This document shows, piece after piece, positions 11,636 through 23,600 of a DNA stretch of 64,000 bases. Position 1 is the stretch's first letter, and the number at the start of each line of letters is the position of its first letter. A model generated the notes under the pieces. The model saw nothing but the letters and a program-made list of their open reading frames with translations, ran no database searches and was not told the DNA's origin. Location of the stretch: NCBI GenBank assembly GCA_017311185.1, contig JAESUZ010003161.1:2837501-2901500 (forward strand). The letters are read 5' to 3'. The stretch comes from Proteles cristata cristata (Eukaryota; Chordata; Mammalia; Carnivora; Hyaenidae). Both the position numbers and the translations under genes were made by a program.

Positions 11636-12074
11636 TGAAAGTCAAAAGGATCTCTGAACAACTTTGACAAATAGGGGTTAAAATGACTTTTAAAATGAAG
11701 TTAATGAATTAACAAGAGTCATTGTCAACCCCAGAAGACTTAAAAAAATGCTATTTTTCTATTCTAAGCATGTGTTACTGCTCTCATATGCCTCAATTCT
11801 TTGCTTAAGAACTAATTGTTCATAGGTTCTTCTTGTCAGCTCCCTCACGTAACCCTGGGTTCCCTGTCTTTGTAGGTGGTTTTGGGGTGGCCCAGAACTG
11901 CGCCATCAACAGTTCTGTAAAGGACTCTGCAGCCCTCCGCTCTGCCAAGATGCCTGCCAGCGGGTGCCGCATGCCCCATGTGCTGGCAGCTAGGCCTTCC
12001 TGCTTGTGAAGGCACAGTGGGTCACACTATTATTGTGGATGGAGGGGGAGAAAAGGATGAAAGCTTACTGCTGG

Positions 12075-14399
12075 GTAAGCAGGCTCTACAGTGCTTTCCT
12101 ATTTTCCTTCCTCCAGATGAATATACATGTGACTGCTTAACAAATCATCTTTCATTGTGGGGTTGCCATATTTGGCGATTGGCATTAGGGCAGGGGGCGG
12201 ACATGGTAAGGGACAGTGATTTAAGGTGATGGCACCAGATGGCTTTGAATCATAGGGGAAATATTCTCTCAACACATATTGGCTTTCTCTGTAAGAAATG
12301 AATTTCAATACAGCAATTGTCTTGTATGATATCATTCAGCTGCATGGACCAAATTATACTTGCTTTATTATTTCCTATTGATCCTAGTACATACAGCCTT
12401 CATTTCTCTTAGGAAGAGAATATTCAAATGAAGCCTCATATCAGAACAGATACCTTACGTGCAGAGTGCCTGGGAGCTTTTGTTCCAAATACTGCAGCAT
12501 TTGAGAGACCAGTGCAAACCGATCATTTTAACTCTCTTTACGGTCCTGCTATCTATTGCCAAAGAAACCTTTCCTTACCCCCCGTTGTCCTCTCTTCTGA
12601 TAGGTTCGATGCTGCTGCTGGAGCCACGGCCACGGAGCGTGATGCGAACACGGCTGCGGGGGTGTGAGTCCTGGTGAGATGCCACACCGCACAGGTACGG
12701 CCCCTCTGCACGGGCTTTGTGGAGGATTAGGAAGAATGGGTGCTTTATAATGTTTTATAGTGGATTTGAAAAGTGATGCTTTACTTATAATATTTAGAAG
12801 AAATTGTTCAAGTAAAAATATTTAGTTCCAACCAAATGAAGGACACACTTTTATCACTTCCTGGTGAGAACTTTCAATGTGATCTTTGCTCCAAGATTAA
12901 ATTACCATCACTGAATCATTCAGATGTACATGGTTTCTAAATAGCACACTGTCGGTTCTAGCCTCCATTTTTTAAAGTCAGAAACAACATCCTCACGCCG
13001 CATTGCAAACAGATGGGTGCTGGGCTGTACCAAAGGCTTTTTCCTGAACCTCCAGTTCGGCTCCTGTACAGACACCAACTGTAGCTGGGGTGGGTTGGGT
13101 GGTTTTTAATAATAACTGTAACAGAAAGCAGGGAGAATTTGAGTGAGATGCTCAAATGTTGAGTTCTGCGTTTACAACGGGACTAGATGACGAATCTTCA
13201 CGATTTCTGTGAAGGTATTCTGTTCTTTATGATTCACATAAAGCCAGGACCCTTCTTAAAGTTCCTGTGCATCATGCATTCTTTTGACGCGCTGTTCAGC
13301 TATCAGTTGCCGGGCTCCCGGGCTTTAGCAGGACCCGGAGTAGCCTGTGCAACACTCCTCTGTTTTGGATGTCTTTTTAATGATCACTTACTTGCTATGA
13401 ACTATCCTTATACTTTTTTAAAAATATGGGATAGGAAAAGAGAGGGAGAATGAAACAATCTCACTGAGGGATAAAAACCTGCAACACTGCAGGTAGATTT
13501 CGTACGGTGGGAAGAGATAACACACGGGCATGCGCTCTGGTGCACAGCTCTGCTGGCAGGAAAGCTGTGTGTCTTATTGTGGCTTTGCTCCTGTCTTCAG
13601 TTCCCTAGAGCTTTGCTCTTTGCAGGGAAGTCCTTCCAGAACTGACGAGGAAGCTGCATTCTACAGGGCCGCAAATCTCTTAATGTCACAGGTTATGCTC
13701 TGGCTCAAGAAGGACTGGGAACCATAAATTCCACAGAAGGAGGGTTCATATTCCCTCCAGGGGAGGCATGAAGGAAGCACAGCCAGGCCAGAGTAGCTAC
13801 GGAGCACTCTCCTTATCCTAGGTTCTTAATTTGCTGATCTCTCCACTCATACTGGATTATAAGCTCATGATTGTAAAAGGTTCTTGAATATTCTGTTGAT
13901 TGCTTTATCACCTGCACTGAGAACATTCTCTAGCATATTAAGCCCTTGATACAAATTTGTTGGTAATGAATGCCCACCAGTTACTCAGCATCTCCAAACC
14001 CCTCCATAAGCCATTGCAGACCTTAAGGGGGGGTCAGAGGAGACTTACCTGATAACGTTTTTAGATAAAGCATTCAAAATAAAGGTGTTACAAAATATAA
14101 TATATAAAAAATCCCTTCAAAGTCACATTTTCATTGTCAGTGCCTGGGTTAAAATCACGACAGCTCTTTGGTCTGTGACAGCTTTAAGTGCACGGGGCTA
14201 CCGGTCTTCATTCCTACTGCGATGGAGCACAGGGCTCAAGTGCTGCGGAATAGAGACACCTCTGCAGTGGAGGCAAAGTCCTGTGGTTCTGGGTCATTCC
14301 TCTGCGCCCTGCAAAGCCACACAAATAGGAAGGAAAGGCATTTGAGGATGGGGAAAGTTGTGCAGATAAGAGATCGTAGCGGGCCTCAAGCTGCTGCCT
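12075..14399. other. intergenic DNA without a recognised feature (except L2 relic)
   Basis: Scattered short ORFs on both strands overlap each other and show no family signature or consistent splicing. I see no RNA gene. Confidence 0.5.
13835..13975 (+). mobile_element. L2 3' end relic
   Basis: GATTATAAGCTCATGATTGT to TTTGTTGGTAATGAATG resembles the L2 tail. Similar short tails occur at about 30750-30795, 58744-58915 and 59735-59785. Confidence 0.5.
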
Positions 14400-14900
14400 T
14401 TATCAGGGCTTATTCTTGAGGTTCGTCCTTGGCCGGCGTCTGGGAGCTTGGCACGTAAGCTACTCCCTGACTGACAAAAATTGTTCACGTGGCCGAGACT
14501 GTGTGGACATCGTTGTTCAGCAGAGAGTTATGCTGAACACCTACTCTTCTTCTTTGAGTTGGGATTCCGATCGCTGCTGGGGGGAGGGGCCTACATGAGC
14601 ATACACTATTAAAAGCCTTGGGTGAAGAGTCTCTTCCCAGGGCAGACACAGTGCACGCACTTCAGTGAATTTTTCACTCCCAGAGAGAGAAACACACTCA
14701 TGTGTCTCCTCACTGGTGGGAGGGGGGATCAGAAACCTCCAGACTCTGCCAGTGTCTGTTTCTCCAGTTGATCCTGTCACGTAACCTTGCACTGTAATAA
14801 ACCTTACCCAGAGTGCACCTTCCTGCTGAGTCCCAGAAGTTCCCCTACCGATCCCTGAGTGTGCGTGTGGCCCTGGGATCCCAGAAACATACACTAGCCG
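14400..14900 (+). mobile_element. possible old LTR
   Basis: GAGCTTGGCACGTAAGCTAC and CTTGCACTGTAATAAACCTT look like LTR U3 and polyadenylation parts. Family and limits are not certain. Confidence 0.35.
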
Positions 14901-15907
14901 GCACCAGGGCTCCTCAGGTGTGTCTGGTGACAGGTAGTTTGCCTCCAGGCCTCGAACGTGTGCTGAGGATGCAGCAACACAGGCTGCTGGAATGAACCTC
15001 TTTCTGAGCCGGGGCCTTTATCCCGGTCTTGGGTGGCTTTTCTCCCTCGTCGTCTGGCCTGATCCACACGGAGGACTCCTTTGCCTGGATAGAGAGCCGA
15101 TAACACGAAAGGCTGAACAGGATGCTTTGCTGCCACCGCCAAGGGAACGGGAGGGGAGGGGAAACGTGAGCATCTGCCACAGCGCCTAGACCACAGATGG
15201 GAGCGGTCCAGGCCCCCCCCGTGGCCTTTCTCAGGGTGAGGAGGCTCACAAGCTGTCCTAGTTCTCCAGCCTCATGGACAGAAGGGACAGGAGACTCGGC
15301 GTGACCTCTCCCAGTTCCTCCAAAGCTCTCTACTAGCCCTCTGGCTCAGCACTGCCCTGCCTTTTGACTCTCGCAGAAAGGAATCATCTGGTTTTTTTTT
15401 TGTATGTGGTACGGTGGGGGCGGATGGCGCACAGGGCTGCAGTGAAGAGGACCCTTATGCTCTCTCCACAGACCCAGATCCCCCCATATTTTCTCCTGCC
15501 GTCAGTTAACTCGGTGCGCATAACAACCAATATCAAGGTCACCTTGAGTGCTGTTGTCCCCTCAGGAGAGATCTTCTTCCCAATCCCTGCTTTTTGTCTG
15601 AAACATCCATCAAGGGCGTGAAAAGATAAACTGAGGCCTATTGACTTTTTTTAAAGAATTTATTTGAACAAAAATTGATATGAATCATACAACATGAAAT
15701 CTAGCAGGTAGAAAGGAGCTCCAGGGAGCTCTGTAAGATGAGAGACTTTTCTAGGTAGAAGGGAGGAGGAACAAGGAAGTTACAGGAGACGAAACAGGTT
15801 ATTGCAAGGTTACTTTTCTTTAGGGGGATGGCAGGGGTCTATTAGGCATATTGGCTAACTGGTGCTGATCTGGCAATTTCTCAATGACCTGTTTAAGATT
15901 TCATTTC
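14900..15907. other. intergenic DNA, unassigned
   Basis: Moderately GC-rich 14900-15360, with overlapping ORFs of 60-111 codons on both strands that look like composition effects. Nothing recognised. Confidence 0.45.
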
Positions 15908-15924
15908 TGGGAGTGCTGAAACTC

Positions 15925-15958
15925 GTGCTCGCTTCGGCAGCACATATACTAAAATTGG
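15925..15958 (+). pseudogene. 3'-truncated U6 snRNA retrocopy (first 34 nt)
   Basis: The segment starts GTGCTCGCTTCGGCAGCAC, the exact 5' end of U6 snRNA, and continues through the ACATATACTAAAATTGG portion before stopping. It has no A-tail. It is flanked by 16-bp direct repeats (15908-15923 and 15956-15971, containing GAGTGCTGAAACT) whose TGG overlaps the U6 end. It cannot make U6. Confidence 0.9.
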
Positions 15959-16579
15959 GAGTGCTGAAACTGTAAGCAAATCTTATTTTACTGACGTGGA
16001 ACTTAGCATAAGGACTCCATTTGGGGCCTGCTATCTTGTTTTTAACAGGGATTATCTGAGGATATTATCACTAGCCCTTAGATCTTGCCTCTAGAAATTT
16101 CTGTGTATAAAGATGGGATAATTAAATTTTATCTGAAGGCCACAATAGAAACCACCACTTTGACCTCCTATCTTATTTACTGTGTTCAGACAAATTAATT
16201 AGAGTTACAGGATATGTCCCATGGAAGAGCATAATCCAAGTGATACAGAGCCAGCCATAGAAAATTCTACGCACTTACGAGTACTGTTTTAGCTGTAGCC
16301 TAAAATTTTGATATATGTGGCTTTTGTTATTGGTTGGTTCTAGATATTTTATGATTTTTATGATCATTTCTTCTGTGACCCAAGTTAGTTCAAGGAATTT
16401 TTATATCTAAACATTTCAGTCTTGTCAAATTATCTTTTTTTTTTCAACATTGAACTTAAATTACATTGTGATTAGAGAAGATGATCTATACCATTCAGTC
16501 CTTTGAAAAGTTGTTAAGATTTGCTTTATGGCTCAGTATATGGTCCTTTTTTGTAAATGTTCTGTGAGATTTTTATTTT

Positions 16580-16774
16580 GAATGCATTTTTAATGTTTAT
16601 TTTTGAGAAAGAGATAGAGCATGTGAGAGTAGGGGCTGCAGAGAGAGGATCCGAAGCAGGCTCCACACTGACAGCAGCAAACACAGTGCAGGACTCAAAC
16701 TCGCAAGCTGTGAGATCATGACCTGAGCCAAAGCTGGCCACTTAGCTGACTGAGCCACCCAGGTGCCTCTTCAG
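16580..16774 (-). mobile_element. felid CAN-SINE with 22-bp duplication
   Basis: Flanked by identical 22-bp repeats at 16558-16579 and 16775-16796 (core TGTGAGATTTTTATTTT). Inserted in an old L1. Confidence 0.94.
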
Positions 16775-16805
16775 TGTTCTGTGAGATTTTTATTTTATTT
16801 ATCTT

Positions 16806-17005
16806 ATATTTTCTTTATTTTTAAATTTTTATTTGTTTATTTTGGGAGAGACAGAGACAGCGCCTGTGGAGAAGGGGTAGAGAGAGGGAGAGAGAGAAAA
16901 TCTCAAGCAGCTTTGACAGCACCGAGCCTGATGTGGGGTTCAAACTCAAAACCACAAGATCATGACCTGAGCTAAAACCAAGAGTTGGATGCTTAACTGA
17001 CTGCT
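16806..17005 (-). mobile_element. felid CAN-SINE lacking the terminal head
   Basis: Ends at GGATGCTTAACTGACTG; the last 20 or so bases (GAGCCACCCAGGNGCCCC) are missing. Confidence 0.85.
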
Positions 17006-17385
17006 TTTTGCTTGAATTCTATTTTGTTTAATATTACATTTATGTATTCCAGCTTGCTTTTGTTAGTGTTCCATCGATATTCCCCCGTTTTTTTTTTACT
17101 TTGAACTTTTCTGCATCCTCATGAGTCTTAAATAACTTACATAACTGGATAAAAAAATGACTTCTGATGGCACCAAAAGCAGGAACAATAACAATTTTTT
17201 AATTTTCTATATTTTTTAGTAAAATTGTTTAAAGTGATAAAATGGACTTGCTTAAAATTTAAAACTTTTGCTCTTTAAAAGAGACCACTCAAAACATGAA
17301 AAGATAAGCCACAGACAGGGAGAAAATATTCACAAAACATAAATCTGATAAAGAACTTATATCTAGGATATATAAAGAATTCCTA

Positions 17386-17606
17386 GGGGCGCCTGAGTGG
17401 CTTAGTCGGTTAAGTGTCCGACTTTCGCTTAGGTCATGATCTCGCGGTTCGTGGGTTCGAGCCCCATGTCGGGCTCTGTGCTGACTGCCAGCTCAGAGCC
17501 TGGAGCCTGTTTCAGTCTGTGACTCCCTCTCTCTCTGACCCTCCCCTGCTCACGCTGTCTCTCTCTCTCTCCTAGAAATAAACAAAACAAAACAAAACAA
17601 AAAAAA
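17386..17606 (+). mobile_element. felid CAN-SINE, 'TTTCGCTTAGG / CTGACTGCCAGC' subtype
   Basis: Very well preserved; tail is (CAAAA)n plus A's. AAAGAATTCCTA duplicates at 17374-17385 and 17607-17618. Confidence 0.95.
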
Positions 17607-18297
17607 AAAGAATTCCTATAACTGAATGATAAGAAGCCAACCTAATTAAAATAATTGTCAAAAATGGGCAAGAATTAGTCATTTGGAAAATGCAAATTAA
17701 GATCACAAGATACCATTACATACTCACTAGACAGGATAAAATAAAAAAGACTGACAATTCCAAGAGTTGGTGAGGATTTGGAGAAACTGGAACCTTCATA
17801 CATTACTGGTGGAAACGTAATGTGGTAGAGCTATTTTGGAGAGCAGTTTTTTTCTAAAGTTAAACACGTATTTACCAAAGCATCGACCTAACAGAAATGG
17901 AAAGATATGTCTACACCAAGACATGCATGTGAATGTTCATAGAAATATTATCCATAGTAGACCCAAAATGCAAACAATCTGCTGCCCATCAACTACTGAA
18001 TGGGTAAATAAATGTCATATATCCATACAACAGAGTGCTACTCGGCAGTGAAAGGGAATAAAGTATTGATACATATGTGGAAAAATCTAAAACCATTATG
18101 CTAAGTGAAAGACACTGGACACATAAGACTACATATTGTATGATTCCATTTATATGAAGTATCTGGGGAAGACACAACTGTAGAGATAGAAAATGGATCA
18201 TTGGTTGCTGAGGGCTGGAGGTGGGAATAGGGATTGACTGCAGACCAGCATGAGAGTTTTGTTTGTTTCTTTGTTTTTGGCATGATAGAAGTAGTCC

Positions 18298-18435
18298 AGG
18301 GGTTTCTGGCCTGCTCAGTTGGTAGAGCATGTGACTCTTGATCTTAGAGTTAATGGATTTGATTACTTAAGATTACTTAAAAATAAAAGTTTTTTAAAAT
18401 AGAAATAAAATCTAAAAAAAAAAAAAAGAAGTTCT
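18298..18435 (+). mobile_element. older CAN-SINE (short form)
   Basis: Lacks the TC block. CTCAGTTGGTAGAGCATGTG and ACTCTTGATCTTAGAG followed by AGATTACTTAAAAATAAAAG is the short carnivore SINEC form shared with caniforms. Confidence 0.8.
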
Positions 18436-18899
18436 CCAAAACTGGATTGTGGTGATGTCTGTAATAACTCTATAAATTTACTAAAATCCATTGAACTAGA
18501 CACAAAAAAGATGAGTTGATGGTTTGTAAATTAGATGGTAATAAACTTGGTAAAGATTGTTTTTAATGTGTACATAGTCTCTGTATTTTTTAACTGGAGT
18601 ATTTAGTCCATTTGTTCTTTTTGTAATTATGGATATATTTGGATTTTTTATCCCTGTCATTTTATACTGTGCTTTCTATAGGTTTTATCTTTTTTATATT
18701 TCTTTTCTCCTCCTTTCTTGACTTACTTTGGTTTATTTTCTTTTTTCCTAATTCCATATTTCTCTCTCTGTTAACTGGAAGTGGTATATTCTACTGCTGT
18801 CTTATAATGGTTACCCTGGAAATGTCAACATGCATACTTACAAATCAAAGTCTACAGTTAATAGCTTTGCCTTTTTCTTGAAGGACATAAGGAATTTAG

Positions 18900-19753
18900 A
18901 ACACATTAATTATAGTAACTCCCTGCTTATATGTATTGCTAAAGTTACAATTTTTAACCCCATAAGACATTTTTATTATTAAAACAAATCAATAGTTATT
19001 TAATTACACACATTTTTTGCTGTCATTCTTTATTACATGGCAAACTCTTCATCCAGGATCTTTTTCTCAAAAGATTTTTTTGTAACAAGAGGAAATATAT
19101 TGTAGTGGTTAACAGCATGGTTTCGAGAGCCAGACTGTTTTACTTTTTCTACTGCTTTTTATTTCTGTTTTAAACTGAGGCAGGGGGCTACCCAGTAACA
19201 GTAGAGTCACATCTATTAAGTTATAGGGGCAGGATTTGTACCTACTAATTCCTTATATTTAAACCCAATAACACGCCTCCACTGTGGAGGGCTTGTAAAA
19301 TCCCATGGTCTAAGAAATGTGTTGCTAGCACAATATGCCAGAGCCCTTGTCCCTTGTCAGCAAACTTATATGTAGGTTCAAATTCCTCCCACACCTTAAA
19401 GTTCATGACGTTCATAAAGAACTCCTCTGTAAAGATTAACTTTACAAGCAAATCACAGGTGACTTGAATTTCAGCCTTATGAATGCTTATAAAAAATTCA
19501 CTTCTCTGTGTTTCTTGCATATTTATTATTTTTCTGTAGGTAATAGAACTGTCTTGCAGAATTTATAGGAAAAGACTCCTTCCATGAAAATCCAATTCTA
19601 TTTCTAGACTTTCTCCATCTTGCTTCACTTATTCCTCGGCAAACCAACAGTAAACCCTTGCTCTATAAAGCAAATCATTGATTTTTCCCCAATATAAAGT
19701 CACTTAGATATTGATAAGCCTCAAGAGAGATTGTCTGATGGAATTATTAGATG
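18900..19753 (-). other. ACOD1 3' flank / 3' UTR region
   Basis: AT-rich, with a MIR scrap near 19093-19140. The upper part is presumably ACOD1 3' UTR; the end is undefined. Confidence 0.45.
19522..19527 (-). terminator. candidate ACOD1 polyadenylation signal
   Basis: An AATAAA on the minus strand about 230 bp downstream of the stop codon, in AT-rich DNA, is the nearest canonical signal. Further AATAAA-like sites occur lower down (e.g. near 19028), so the true 3' end is uncertain. Confidence 0.35.
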
Positions 19754-20699
19754 TTAGATAGATTTTGAAACCAACTCCGGTGAAGAGGGTCCTTTCAGAA
19801 GAGTGGTTAGTACAGAGCAGTCTTCTAGGTCTTCTAGATTCTCTACTATCTCTGTAAGTCTTTCTACTGTGTGACAGGACAGCACGCTAGAGGCATTGGC
19901 TCTGAACTTCTCCCGTAGGTCCTCCTGGCTCAATGGCTTCCTCCAGTGGCCATAGAAGGTATCAGAACGCTCCGTGAAGGTGGCTCCATCACTGAGAGTG
20001 ACACTTATCTCACAGTATAGTGTGTTGAAGCTTGGCAGGTTGTCCTGAGGGTGCTCCAGCTCCACCTTATTGAGCAACTCTCTCACCTGTGGCCTGTTGA
20101 TCTGGCATTTGTGGAATGATGGGACAGCGATGCCACCATCGAGCAATGTGGCACAGGCCACATACTGGAAGGAGTGACGAGCTTCATGCTCCGAGTCTGG
20201 GAAGGGCCTGTTTACATACTGGACATCTGGAATTCTGAGCACAATTCTTGCAATGCGGTCAGTGGGAAGCAGGGCTCTGTCTGTTACAAGGTGCTTTCTC
20301 ACAGATGCAGCTGCATCTGCCACCCAGTGGGTGGCCAGATGTGCCGGGAACCGCTTGAAGGCCACATCCTGCTGCTCCAGCAGCCAAGTGTGGGAATCTA
20401 GGTTTGGAAGGACTGTTGGCAAATAGTTGGCATAGAAGGCCCCAAACCCTGTCTGCATGTCTAAGACTTGCTTGTTTCCTTGGAGACCCAGCATTGCCAG
20501 AAAAGCAGCTTCCATCCCATGCCTGGCAGCATTGCCGATATGAAGAGGCTTGGTCTGAGTGGCAGCGTTTGCTATGGGTGCCCCGGCATGGGAAACAGCG
20601 ATGGCCAGGGCCTCTCGGCACTTCGTCATGCTGAGCCCTAAAAACTTGGATGCAGCAGCAGCACTACCCAAGGTTCCTACCACCGAGGGGGGATGGAAC
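19754..20699 (-). CDS. ACOD1: ACOD1 exon 5 (terminal coding exon)
   Basis: The acceptor CTTTCCAG is followed by the completed Arg codon and FHPPSVVGTLGSAAA. The exon runs 315 codons to a TAA at 19756-19754. It holds the equivalents of H159, K207, K272 and Y318 and the whole lid/C-terminal domain, ending LKGSSPELVSKSI. Compared with human, the last ten or so residues are absent because the stop comes earlier; the tail is not catalytic. An open frame continues 5' of the acceptor into intron 4 by chance. Confidence 0.96.
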
Positions 20700-23600
20700 C
20701 TGGAAAGCAAAAAGCAAAGAGTTGGAGATTTACAGACCTCAACCACCAGGAGGCAGTATGGTACGGTAGTCAGGAATGTAGACAATGGAGCTCTGCTGAC
20801 TGGGTTCAAATCTCAGCTCTACCACATACTAGCTGTGTGATATGGGGAAAGTTATTCAACTTTTCTGTACTTGTTTCCTCTTACATAAAATGGTGACAAT
20901 AATATCTGTCTCATAGGGTTTTGTGAGTTTTGAATGAATTCACATGCTTCCAACAGTTCCTGACACGATAACTTCTTTATAATTATTGCCAGAAAGGCAA
21001 AAGTTGTTGCTTGCTGAAATCCCATGTAAGTAGCTATAAAAATGGAGGGCCTTGAAGAAATTGAAATTTCACTTAGTATTCCAATCTACTCCTCTGCTAG
21101 CAGGCTGGATCAAGTGGAAAAATAAATATAAGATTGAATCACGTGATACAACCAACATGTGACTCTTTTTATTCTATGGGTTGAACAGTCAGGGTCAGGA
21201 TCTTCTGAATATTGTCAGTCTGAAGGACCTCAGCAAATATCAAAGTAGATTCTACTCTGAGACGAGATTGGGACTATTCACAGTACCCTCGGATGCCAAA
21301 ATGACATGAATTGCCCTAGGACAAGAGGCCCCAATTTATTTTATGGTCATGGTTAGTTGATTCTCTAAACCCAAAGGAGATTTTTCATTAGTTCTTCTGG
21401 AACCACACCTTTGTATATGGATATATGGTTTACTGTGTGACTGGAAAATTGACTTAGCTGTCAGCATTAATGTTAGCATCTTCAGCTGGGCTAACTAATC
21501 CCTGTGTCAGAAAGCTCTACAGAGATAATAGTCGACAGGTGAAGGGAGAATGTGTCTGCCTCTGGATGGGGCAAATTCCCTACCTCTTTGGTATGTCATT
21601 GGCTTCCTTGGAGAAACTCAGTAATTGGCCTTGCACTTCAATCCCAACATTGAAAGCCAAGAGCAGATCAAGGCCAGAACACTTTGGACTTGGAGGCAGA
21701 GCTTCTGATAAAGCCACAAGGACAGGAAGGACCGCTCCAGAAGGATGGGTGGCAGGATGCCATGTGTCGTCAAAATCCATTGAGTGAATCTGTATAAACA
21801 GACACACACAGACAACAACCAAAAACCAAATTAGATTTACCTGAACAAGTGACTTTTGGACCAGTAAGGGTTTAGCGTAGTTATAACTTTATTTGATATG
21901 AGATTTTTCAATCTGATTATCCGAAAATAAAACCTGTAAACGGACTGTAATTCTCAGTCATATAGCTGGGCACTGGATGTGCTGTCCTCTGCCCAGAGCA
22001 GGCAGGACTTTGGGGAGCAGCTAAGAGCCCCAACGAGCTTGGCCCTTACCCAGGTAGCCAGAGCTTTCTGCCACGGCTCCTGGAAAGAGCAATATCCCCC
22101 TTGAAAACAAAGCTGTGAAATTAGGCAGCTCTTCCTCTCCTCCTCCCCCACCATCCAGACAAGTTGCACTAAAAGTTTAATGTCATTTATTCCATATCAG
22201 GCCATATATTTTTGTACTTTTTTGTTATGAAATATTTTCAAACTTACAGGGAAGTTGCAAGAACTCTTGAAGCCAGATTAACCATTAAGCTATATTTTAA
22301 AATCATTATTTTCTGCTATGAGGCTTTTTTCTTCTTCATCCTAGCCATTTGCTTATCCCTTATACGAAATAGTAACAGCCAGAAGTTCACTTAAAAAATT
22401 GATTTCCGTCTCTTGGATGTGGCTGATATGGACACTGCTTGCTGGACATTTACTCCTGGATGCACTACTGGGTTTGATTTTCCGTATTCTGAGCTACTTT
22501 CCCACAAAAATGTAAAAATATATCAGACATCCCAAGACATTCGTGTCTAAATTATATCTTGTATATAGATACAGACTGCTGCTGACACACAAAGCATAAA
22601 AATTGTCTGTCGAACAAAAAGTGCTGATTTTTGTTTCAGAAAATATAGACACCATATGGCTATTGTTTCTTTCTCAATAAACATCTGTTGAATGGACGGA
22701 TGGATGAAAAGCTGGTTACTGAATAAAACCTGGTAGTGGTCACAACACAAGGAATTGAGTCTGGATATTGGGTTTTGTATTTTTTGCTGTATACATTCAA
22801 AGTTAGATACATTAAAGGTATTTTTATCTAACTCCTCCAACTGATTTCCTCTGCTTCACAATGTGTTTGATAAGCATCAGTTCACTGTAAAACATCAATG
22901 ACTACGTAGAAGAGAGGACCAACCACTTCATCTCTCTGAGTCTCAATGACTTATCAGTGAAGTATGGAAATTGAGCAATTTCTGAGATATTTCCTGGCTC
23001 TGAAATTATTATGATTGCCTAACAGTAGAAAAGATATGTAAACATCCTTACAGCCACACCGTTCACAAAAGCAGCATATGTCGGCGGGAGCCTTAAGTCT
23101 GGCTGGCCCCAAACAGTGCTGGCCACATTGGAACTATAGATCTGGAACAAAAGAATAGCAATCAGCAATACATAGTGGAAACACAGCATGCCACATCACC
23201 GTTTCAAGAGCTGTTCCTCATCTTTGGAGGCATGACCGTAATAGTGCTTGTTTGAAAACTTTGTGCTGGATCTCAGCCTTAACCCTTAGATTCCTCTCTT
23301 TCTTGTAGAAGAATATACTTTCCCTCTGGAAAAGAGAGGAGATGCTGTCTCCCAGACTGATCCACAGGTGGATCTGATTCACTCTTATTTATTCCTTGAG
23401 GGTAAATACTGTAGAAGGTGGACAAATTGTGTGTAAAGTACATCCTTTGGAGAGTGGGTGTTATGTCTATTTGCGACATACGCTCTCTGCTCAGAGTGCT
23501 GAACCAGCTTTTTTCCCCAGAGACTCTGAAAGTCTTCGCATGAATAATGGTAGACGCTATTGGGGTAGATGTTATTGCATCTAGGACTCTCAGGTAGAAA

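Larger units (their letters stand above)
16285..17130 (-). mobile_element. ancient L1 ORF2 fragment with nested SINEs
   Basis: Reverse-oriented degenerate L1 sequence, interrupted at 16580-16774 and 16806-17005. Similar reverse L1 sequence resumes at about 18555-18890, on the far side of the plus-oriented copy. Confidence 0.6.
17240..18590 (+). mobile_element. ancient L1 3' fragment with two nested SINEs
   Basis: Plus-oriented L1M-like sequence (GATACCATTACATACTCACT, then TACAACAGAGTGCTACTCGG). It is broken by SINEs at 17386-17606 and 18298-18435. Confidence 0.75.

Noticed and set aside
14085..15621. Overlapping ORFs of 60-117 codons on both strands
   Set aside because: Open frames coexist on both strands, have no family resemblance, and partly overlap a probable LTR; best seen as chance in GC-richer DNA.
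17386..17470. tRNA-like A and B boxes (also at every SINE)
   Set aside because: These are the tRNA-derived heads of CAN-SINEs followed by a TC block and A-tail, not tRNA genes.
20174..20840. Plus-strand and alternate-frame ORFs over ACOD1 exon 5
   Set aside because: They are shadows of the conserved minus-strand coding exon.
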